Source: Lasiosphaeria ovina (lineage: Eukaryota > Ascomycota > Sordariomycetes > Sordariales > Lasiosphaeriaceae). Taken from it: a stretch of 64,000 nucleotides of DNA. Made by a program: the position numbers and the translations under genes. Every line of letters starts with the position of its first letter. The stretch's first letter is position 1. Location: NCBI GenBank assembly GCA_033439765.1, contig JAULSN010000004.1:2986001-3050000 (forward strand), written 5' to 3'. Below the pieces are notes generated by a model. It did not search any database. It had not been told where the DNA came from and was given only the letters and a program-made list of their open reading frames with translations. Below, piece by piece: positions 56,417 to 64,000 of this stretch.

Positions 56417-57491
56417 TTAACGGCCCTCTTTTCCGCGATCCGCCGCCGCAGCCGGCCCAGCACCAACCACAACTTCCTTCTGCCGCCTGTCAACGCCCAA
56501 CCATAGCAAGTCAGGCCGGCTGTAGTGCCCAACGATGTCAATGAACCCCCTAGTGGCCACTGTCCTGCCAAGATCCAAGTCGGCATACACAATCCCCTCA
56601 TCCACCCCCGTCCCACCCCCAATGGGCGTCGTCAGACGGCGCCCATCTGGACCGATGACGCAACTGTGCCCGCCCCCCGGCTGGCGGCACACAATCCCCT
56701 CCTGCGTCTTGAGCGCCTCGATGCTCTCTTGGTTGCACACAGCAGTAGTGTGCAGCACGTACGCTGCGCTCTCAATCGCATACGTCTGCGACAGATTCTG
56801 ACACCCCTCAACGGACATGCTCCACAGACCGGGGTCCTCCACACCAGCCGAGGGCGCAAGAGGCGGCCACATGGCGACGTGGATGGCCTCGCCCTGAGCA
56901 ATGGTGTGGTACTTGAGTAGCGGCTGCGTGTGCTCCCAGCAGGCGAGGCATCCGACCTTGATCTTGCCGTGTTCGGCGCCGAAGTCAATCTCGGCGACGT
57001 TGTTCAAGTCGCCACCGGAACCGTCGCCAAAGATGGTGCGCTCCATGTGCGTGGGCTTGAGCTTCCGGCGATGTGTGAGAACCTCCCCCTCGGGGGAGAT
57101 GATGGCCTGGGAGATGTAGACGCTGTTGGTGGGGCTCCGCTCGGAGAAGCCTAGGACGGCGGCAATTGAATGCTCTTTGGCTGCTGCCTTGAGGAGTTCC
57201 ATCTCTGGTGAGCGGATTGACAGGGAGTTGTAGATGTATCGAGTTTGCATCTCGACGTCCACCGGGCGGGCCCTAGGTGCGGACTGTTAGGGAGGCGACT
57301 AGAGACCGGGCGTGGGAGACTCACCAGATCCACGCGGGGTAGCCAGGGAGCCAGCATTCCGAGAAGGCGACAAGCTTCGCGCCCCCTTTGGCGGCCTCGC
57401 CGATGAGGTCGCACGCCTTTTTGACCGATGCAGCGAGGTCCAGATAAACTGGCTCCGCCTGGACAGCAGCAATTCGAATCGGGGAAACCAT
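56417..57491 (-). CDS. Nitrilase (carbon-nitrogen hydrolase superfamily)
   Basis: Exons 57491-57325 and 57272-56417 flank a 52-bp intron (GTGAGT, CCTAAC, CACCTAG), giving 340 residues. The catalytic triad is present: E45 in [12 protein letters not shown], Lys in [12 protein letters not shown] (126 or 128), and C167 in [15 protein letters not shown] with the downstream HVAMWPPL is the signature of true nitrilases and cyanide hydratases rather than amidases of the family. The reaction is nitrile to carboxylic acid and ammonia, in the cytosol, usually as large spiral oligomers. Its position beside the aldoxime dehydratase suggests the substrate is an aldoxime-derived nitrile; cyanide hydratase activity is the alternative. 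Confidence 0.93.
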
Positions 57492-59709
57492 TGTTGGCGT
57501 TGAGCACCTTGCAGCGTTTTTGTGTGTAGAAGGAGAAGAGCAAGAGCAAAGTACAAGTTTGGCCGAAACCGAATAAGCAGGGACTCGGAAGCTCTGAAGG
57601 GACTATTCCTTTGATCAGCATGGGGGCAAGGGGAGGATATTACCGACTTTAAATTCCCGCCCGCTGTGGACTAAGACGGAAACGAACCGGCGCAGAGCCT
57701 ATTATTAGCGCGAGAGGCCATGACCACACACATTTAGACACGAAGGTGGTACTGGAGGCAGGCAGAATAGCTCCAATCAGTAGCATCCGGCTACCGCGGC
57801 AACCCGCATGCCGGACCTGAGAATGTCAAAGGGCTGCGAGTCCCCCAAATCTAACATAGAAAGGAGGTACTACCGGTTATATAATATTTAAAATATAATT
57901 CTCATTTTCAAAAGCTTTAAAGCCAGCAATTAAAGTAACCCGAATCTCTTAGTAGATATTTTATATATTTATCCCATATTACTAACGTGTTATGAAATAT
58001 TCTCGGCATTGCGCCATCCACCAACCGGGTGGTAGCGCTCTCCCACTTAATGACTGTCCGTCAGTCAGTCTTCGACCAGCCTCAGTGCTAATGTCTTCGG
58101 CTCGACGGCTTATGTGCCTAATCGAGCCCCGTTATAATCAGATCTAGGAATAAGGCAGAAAGATGTTACTAAAAGTGGATCTCGAGATTACTTCCTTCCT
58201 CGTTTAGTGTCTTCACTGGTACCTTTGAGTTTCCGTCCATAATTTCTTGGTAGCAGCGAATATGCTTCGTATTGAATCTTGCTAATTGGGCGCGGTGCTG
58301 CTGGAAGCAGCGCGAGGAATTCAGTGAATCGTTTGCAATCCGTTGCAGCCGAGAGAACACACAGCGTCGGTTAGACCAAAAGAGCCGCAAAGTGGGGCCT
58401 AGGCAGAAGAAAAGACCATTTTACGCGACCATTTGATGTATTCGCCGAGATTCGGGCGGTTACTACAGTAAAGCAAGTGCCTTGTGATACAATCAGTTCT
58501 GACACGCTACACCGCTAGCAAATACTGTGCAAGTTATGTAATGGGGGGTTGTTGGCTTACTTGTCTTCAATCTCTCGGAACAGTGTGTGTGTGTGTGTGT
58601 GTGAGTCTAAGTCGACATCCTCATATCCTCAACAGATTAGTCCAAGCCAGAGTGAGTACTTATATGGCTGCCTCTCTGTTAGCGAAGTCCGACGTAGAGG
58701 TGTAGATATGCCTTCCTGAAAGGCCGAGTCGAGGTTAAACGGAAGTCCGTCTGTCACAATAGGGTGGCGCACCTATTGTAGCTGTAGGCTCGGGGGTGGC
58801 TGCAGAGCTCTCTGCACGTGAGCACTGCAGGGCTCCCTGTCTATATAACTAGAGCTTTCCTTTGTAGACTTCTTTTCTAGATTGGAACTAAGACATAACC
58901 TTCAATTCGATCGATTCACCTTTTCTGCCGTTCGCCCTACCGTTTCCAAGCTCCCTCAAGCTCTCTGTGAGACCGTCTTATCACCAGCTGGAAGACCCAG
59001 ACGTGGGAGATATTTTCTTTTCATTTTGAGTAGGGATGAATGAGACAGGGATTTAGATACAATTCTGCGGTGCTGTCTTAGAGCGTGCGTGTCAAGTGCA
59101 AAAGATGTGATTTCTCCAGGACTTTTTTCACGGCTGGGGAGTAGGTAGTCTCTTTCGCCTTCACCGAGCTTTCTGACTGTTAGGCGTAGCGCTTTCTGCA
59201 TCTTCGAGCTATCGCGTGCTGTGAATAACAAAGGCATTGCTGGGGATTACCAGCTACCGGGGGCATATTTGACAAGCCTTGCCTTTTCCAGAGATGGCAC
59301 GTTTTGACAGCGCAAACATCCTTCAAAATATCAAGTTATTTCTGAGACTTGGACTTGACTACAAGCGTCATGGAGCGCCAGAGTCTAAGTAGGTGGGTCA
59401 GGCCCAAGGTAGACAGATTGAATATCAGCGGCTGTATTGCCGCGGTCTTTCAAGTCACTTGCAGTTGCACGCATGTATGTGGCATCGCCACCTTGCTAAA
59501 ATATGACGCCTTTGCTCAATTTTTATTACGCTCGCTTTCCCTTCCTTCTAAAAATATATACTACCAACCTAGCTTACAATTTAGTCCGATGACTTTTTAC
59601 CACATCCAAAATTGGAATGCCTACCGACAGTCCCGCTCAAACACGCGTTCACAGACTCCCGCAAGAGTAGACGGCAATGTAGGCATCTAGCTAGAAACAG
59701 CCAGCCACG
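57492..59709. other. Gene-poor region with AT-rich and (GT)n segments
   Basis: 57870-57990 is TA-rich and resembles RIP-mutated DNA. A (GT)n run is at about 58581-58603. The open frames at 58169-58390 and 58956-59237 are not recognised. The region ends at the 3' side of the bestrophin-like gene. Confidence 0.4.
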
Positions 59710-61298
59710 TCAAACATGGCCCCAGGTGGTGGTCTTGTGCTCGCCAACCTTCTCGTCAGGATGGACCTGGTTATGCACGCCCTTGAGACTATCAAAGGTG
59801 GCCTCGACCTTGTGCACGACGGCCTCGCGGATGCGCTCCTCGCCGCGGTCCATCCATGTGTGCCAGCCCGCCTGGGAGAGGGGCCACAGCACGCGGTTCT
59901 CGGTCGACTCGATCCACTCGGCATTCCTGCGCTTGGGCCGGCTGGCGATGACGTCCATGTCAGCGGCGATCTGGGCGCAAAAGGTCTCGAGCGGCAGGTC
60001 GTTGACGTCGCGGCCGAAGGGGTTCTCGATCTCGCGGCCGATGAAGAGGATGCCGAGGATGATGTAGGCGGCCGCCACGGTGCCCGGGATGGCGATCCAG
60101 CCCTTGAGCGGCTCGAGGAGCTGGAAGGGCAGGAGGATCACATACACCCAGGTGATCTGGGCGATGGCGATGGAGTAGGCGATGGGCAGCGGCGTGCTGA
60201 GCACGCGGTCGGTGCCCGTCAGCACGTCGTTGAGCGTCATGATGTTGTTGTACGCCATGGTCTGGTGCATCGAGACGGAGAGTTGTCCGTTGGCCACGAG
60301 CTCATCCGTGAAGCCGGCTAGGTAGGACAGAATCTCCAGGGGAAGGTTGCCCAGCGGCCGCTCGGCGCGCTTGAGGGCCTTGCGCGGGTTGGACTCGGCA
60401 AAGGACACGCCGAGGTATTCGCCGACGCTCTTGAAGAAGCCCGGGTTCCGGTTGAGCGTCTTGTGCACCTTGTCGGGCTCGTCCACCGTGGCAGCCTTGG
60501 CAAAGGTGTCGAGATGGGCGACGAGATGCTGGACGTCGTCGTAGCAGGTGTAGGGTTCGAAGCGCAGCTTGTGCTTCAGCGCAACGCCGAAGGCTACGAT
60601 CAGGTTGAGGGCGGTGCTGTTGAACACCTGTCAGCATAACACACATGGCGGCAACGAGACCGACTTTACACTTACAGCTTGGTGAGGAGATCCTTCTGGC
60701 CCTGCTCGCCTGGTCTCTCGGTAGCGTGCACCCAGTAGACGCGGCCCAGGTTCTGAGAAGCCAAGATAAGCTGGGCAAAGTAGCGGCGGCCTTCGGCATA
60801 GCGCTCGTATGCTGTGGAGCTGCGGAAGGACAGGCCCAAACCGACGACGAAACCGAGGACGGTGAGCAGGATGCTGGAGATGTTGATGGGGCTCACTTTC
60901 ATGTGGATCAGGGTTACGGCGGTGGCCCATGCCCCGACAGCGAGGAGGGGGAGGATTATCTTGGGCAGGATACTGCCGTGTAGCTGCATGAAGATGGGCC
61001 ATTTGGAATGCTTCTGCATGTCTCGGGGTCCAGCAAAGTAGTCGTCCAGATCCAACGACGTGTTCTTGCGACTGAACGGGTTGGGTGTCTGAACGCCGCG
61101 AGGCGACTGGAAGGGCGAGGCAATATCCTCGGGAGCGGCAGCCTGGCTGTTGTTGTTGATAGCACCTGGTTTCCCACCCATCACCATGGCCGGCCCCTGG
61201 GAGACCTCGGCCGGAGCATTTACCGTCTCGGCGGCGGGAGCTGCCGCACCGCCACCACCACCTCCTCCTCCACCGTGTCCGCCGCCGTCGTCGCCCAT
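59710..61298 (-). CDS. Bestrophin-like anion channel
   Basis: Exons 61298-60676 and 60616-59710 surround a 59-bp intron (GTAAGT, GCTGAC, TTCAACAG), giving 509 residues. A Gly-rich N-terminal tail leads into the membrane domain: LPLLAVGAWATAVTLIHM, then ILLTVLGFVVGLGLSFRSST followed by AYERYAEGRRYFAQL, the bestrophin/UPF0187 signature. Further helices are IAIAQITWVYVILLPFQLLE and IPGTVAAAYIILGILFIG, with EIENPFGRDVNDLPLE just after, as in the family. Members form pentameric chloride/bicarbonate channels. An acceptor at the nearer GACAG (60627) breaks the frame, so TTCAACAG at 60617 was used. Location: plasma or organelle membrane. Confidence 0.92.
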
Positions 61299-62755
61299 TG
61301 TGGCACAAACACGTCTGGATTAGGTGTTATATACCAAGAAAAGGCGGAGGGAGGGTATCAATTGCAGTCGAGTGAAGCGCACCAAGAAGACTTTAGCCTG
61401 GCAGCCAGCTGCGCGAAGCTGGATCCGATGCAGACTATGGAAGAGAAGAGACGACAAGGAGCGACAGGAATCAAGAAATGCAAGGTGAACTTGGCAAGAA
61501 GGGAGGGTCTGGACTTTTGTAGCTCCCATCAAGCCAAGAGCCAAGAGCTCCGCGGGCAGGGTGCAAAGAGAGAATACGAATCGCCCCTGTCGCGTGCATC
61601 GTGAAAAGCGCTCGAATTGGGCGACAATACGCTGCAGGGGGCCTTCGCCTGTTTCATTATTCTGGGGGTGGTTTTCTTCCCTGCTGAGACCTAGCGCCTG
61701 CAGTGCTCTCGGTAGTGGGTGAGTGGTCAGCAGCAGCCACAGCGCGCACACGAAATGGCGAACCAGGAGCTGGAGAGCCAAGCCAAGAGCATCCATCATA
61801 CGTGGACCAACCAGGATCATACCCGCCCAATCCCTTGTAGTCTTGGCGGTGCAATTTTCTTGCTTCTCAAACCCGGCTTCGATGACTTTGATGAGATGGA
61901 TCACCTCAGATATTGCAGCTTAGTGTGTGCAGAAGACAATTCCGTCTACATTCACGAATATTGATTGCACTGCACAGAGAACTGCTCACGAGAATGCGAA
62001 CAGCCCAAGTCGACGACAGGACGAAGGCACGAGCAACAAGGAAGGGCACGCGCCACCATGGTGCGTTGACAAAATTATCAAGGGGCCCCACCAGGTCTCC
62101 CTGACATTGCCAAGGCTCGAGCTCTGTTGTCGGTGCGCTTCAGGGGGCTACCTTGCGCTACAAGGTAGCAGCAATCGACCTGTGTTCCTGAAAATTGTCC
62201 CCGAATGAAACCCAAGAATGTGCAACTGTTCACTTATTATACAAAACGATCTCACTTTTCCACTCCATCCGCGAGCCAATCCTCTCTCGCAACGGCCGTA
62301 GCCTAGGCATACAGCAGACTTTCGGATCAGCATGATCCTCCACCCGCCAGAGGGGGTGTAGGCCTGATTTATCTGGATTACTCGAGCAACTGGTGTGGAC
62401 AATCTGCAGTGTCTTGGGCTATGATGTCTTGGCGTCATAAGTGGCTGGCTATTTACTTCAGCTCAACTGACGACAGAGACTCAACGTTCACGGAAAGAGA
62501 AAGTCTTTTCCTACCGTAGGCCACATCTATTTCTACTGTAGCCCCACTGCGCCAAGACGCACTAGAACTAATGCCTAGCGCCACGCACTAAGTACGAAGG
62601 CTGGGGCAAAAAGTAAGGGTCACCTTCCCCAGTGCCAGGTTCAAGCCTGCTTGCAAGCCACATTTGCACATGACGACGAGCCTAACGAGCCTCACGATGA
62701 ACCTCACCAGCCTGGCCCTCTTTCTTCGGTTCCTACGGCAGATCACAAGCTTCTT
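61299..62755. other. Intergenic, no gene seen
   Basis: Upstream region of the bestrophin-like gene. The frames at 61320-61904 and 62148-62438 (minus) have no recognisable motif. Confidence 0.4.
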
Positions 62756-63000
62756 GTTGCACGTGATCTAGGTTGACAGCGCATTGAATTGTCTGGCTAA
62801 GTAGGGTCTAGAGTACAGATAAAAAAGCGTCTTCTTATACCCAAGAAGACCACTGTAATTCCTCACGGAAGTCCGTAAACAGGGCAGGCATTCCGGGCAA
62901 AAGGAATGCCGTAGAAGAAATGAAGGAGTTCCAGGTGTAAATAATGCCGGGATTAGAGGCCATCCCGGGCGTAAGAAAGGAAGAAAAATAGGCATTTGAA
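62756..63000. repeat. Dispersed repeat, copy 2
   Basis: Second copy of the sequence at 50395-50630, same orientation, with GGAAGTCCGTA.ACAGGGCAGGCATTCC as the best conserved stretch. Confidence 0.7.
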
Positions 63001-63449
63001 GTGGGGTTGACCTGGGCATGTAATGTGGGCAGGCGACACTTCTTAATCACCACTACGATACATTCAACGAGCTATTTGAGGACCTCAAACACTGGGCTTC
63101 AACTCTCGGCTTTGGTATACTGAAGCTTCGTTCAAATAACTACATTAAGGATTTTGGTCCCAGCTACATTATTATCACCTGCCAGAAGCACGGCACCTTG
63201 GATTGCACCTAGGTCAATTGGTCACGCTGTGAGAGTCGGTCGCGCCGGGTTAGGACCGGGTTTTATCAAGGTAAATAGTGAGGCTCGCAGAGAGTGTGGG
63301 CGATGCACGCGCACGACTTGTGGGTTGAGTGCACTCAATTGACCGAATTTGAATTGGTTCAGGATTGATTGCTTGATTGGTCTCTTCGGCTCTGTTGAAG
63401 ATACCTGTATTATATATATATGGATGGTGGTGAGGTGTCTATCCCTTTC
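63001..63449. other. Intergenic, no gene seen
   Basis: A short (TA)n run lies at 63411-63420. No gene was recognised. Confidence 0.4.
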
Positions 63450-63532
63450 TTGCTGAGCCGAGCTACGCCGGCTGAATCACCGAGCCACGCCGGCTGACTA
63501 ATACCGAGATACGCCGAGCTACGCCAGCTAAG
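63450..63532. repeat. Short tandem repeat CCGAGCYACGCCGGCTGA
   Basis: About four imperfect units of 18-24 bp (starting near 63458, 63480, 63504 and 63514) directly upstream of the LTR-like copy. Confidence 0.7.
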
Positions 63533-63564
63533 CTATCCGTACCTCTCTCTCGAATAGTTAGAGC

Positions 63565-64000
63565 TGCTAAACTGCGTGCTCCTGGCAGGTCTGAACGCAG
63601 CACCTGCATAGAGTTGCTGCAGTGGGCTCAGGTACTGCAAACTAGACGTTACAGAAGCGGTATCGTAGGTGACGGTATCGGGCTAACGTATCGGGTTGTA
63701 CAAAGTACGTCGGAGGGACCCGAAACACTAGTTACAACAACAGGACTGAGGGAAACAAGACGGCCAACTCTGTGGGACTCTGCCACAGGGACCAAACTAG
63801 AGGGAACTCTGCCCTGTAATCAAGCCTGCACCAAGACTTCAGAGAACTCTGCCCAGTAGTTGACCTCACCAAGACCGTAGGAACCATGCCGTGTAGTCGA
63901 GCTGCTGTGGGTCCATAGTAGTGGAAATTGTATCGCCAGTTCTATAACCGGAGGGTGAAATTGGTGAGCCGGACCGTGGTGTGGAGATCTAGGTCAGAGT
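63565..64000 (+). mobile_element. LTR-like repeat related to the solo LTR, cut by the window edge
   Basis: TGCTAAACTGCGTGC matches TGTTGAACTGCGTGC of the LTR at 46161, followed by a matching CTGAAC.CAGCACCT block. It carries the same kind of loop units: a clear hairpin at 63768-63790 (loop GACTCTG) and weaker ones near 63801, 63842 and 63876 (AACTCTG, AACTCTG, AACCATG). The 3' end lies outside the window, so solo LTR and full element cannot be told apart. Confidence 0.65.

Noticed and set aside
52167..57491. FAD monooxygenase as the aldoxime-forming enzyme of the nitrile module
   Set aside because: Its motifs are those of group A (PHBH-type) hydroxylases, not the N-hydroxylating flavoenzymes or CYP79-type P450s known to make aldoximes, so I do not claim a pathway link.
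58010..58130. GGGTGGTAGCGCTCTCCCACTT as a possible tRNA or SINE A-box
   Set aside because: No anticodon arm or B box at the right distance and no cloverleaf could be drawn.
1..64000. CRISPR arrays, bacterial operons or riboswitches
   Set aside because: Gene structure is eukaryotic throughout; the repeat arrays seen have no regular unique spacers.

Overview
The window looks like nuclear DNA of a filamentous ascomycete (Pezizomycotina, probably a Sordariomycete). Genes have short introns of about 40-100 bp with GTRNGN donors and CTAAC/CTGAC branch points. There are HET-domain, NACHT/ankyrin and casein-kinase-like genes, fungal secreted proteins, a terpene cyclase, and TpA-rich, CpA/TpG-poor stretches typical of repeat-induced point mutation (RIP). 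All gene models were spliced by hand from the sequence; no search could be run.

Layout. 1-2.1 kb is RIP-degraded DNA, followed by gene fragments. 4.1-10.6 kb holds secretory-pathway genes: a secreted PAN/Apple-type protein, a secreted sorbosone/glucose dehydrogenase-like beta-propeller, a prolyl 4-hydroxylase, and, divergent from it, a PDI-like protein ending in HDEL. 10.9-20.1 kb has a HET fragment, an amidase, a RIP-killed NACHT-type gene, a seven-exon class I terpene cyclase and an NmrA-like protein. 20.7-36.5 kb is a decayed accessory zone: a gag-only LTR element, an ankyrin pseudogene head to head with a kinase fragment, one intact 691-aa HET gene, an element with 36-bp terminal inverted repeats around a TPR fragment, a casein-kinase-like pseudokinase, and a possible lipase-domain fragment of NLR type. 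37.8-44.6 kb has four putative regulatory or unknown genes (a His-rich protein, a CBM21/PP1 regulatory subunit, a bHLH factor, a poly-Asp protein). 45.7-50.3 kb is a six-exon, STAND-like ankyrin gene carrying a 755-bp solo LTR inside intron 1 and one nonsense codon. 52.2-61.3 kb holds an FAD monooxygenase, a tRNA-Pro, an aldoxime dehydratase next to a nitrilase, and a bestrophin-like channel. The right end is repeats, including a second LTR-like copy running off the window.

Possible co-operation: (1) aldoxime dehydratase plus nitrilase would convert aldoxime to nitrile to acid and ammonia; (2) prolyl 4-hydroxylase plus an ER-retained PDI-like protein lacking a CxxC site recalls the alpha/beta subunits of animal collagen prolyl 4-hydroxylase; (3) many genes and relics belong to fungal allorecognition families. 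The least expected signal is a row of stem-loops inside the solo LTR, with different but self-complementary stems and one shared 7-nt loop (RACTNTG), echoed in the LTR-like copy at the right edge.
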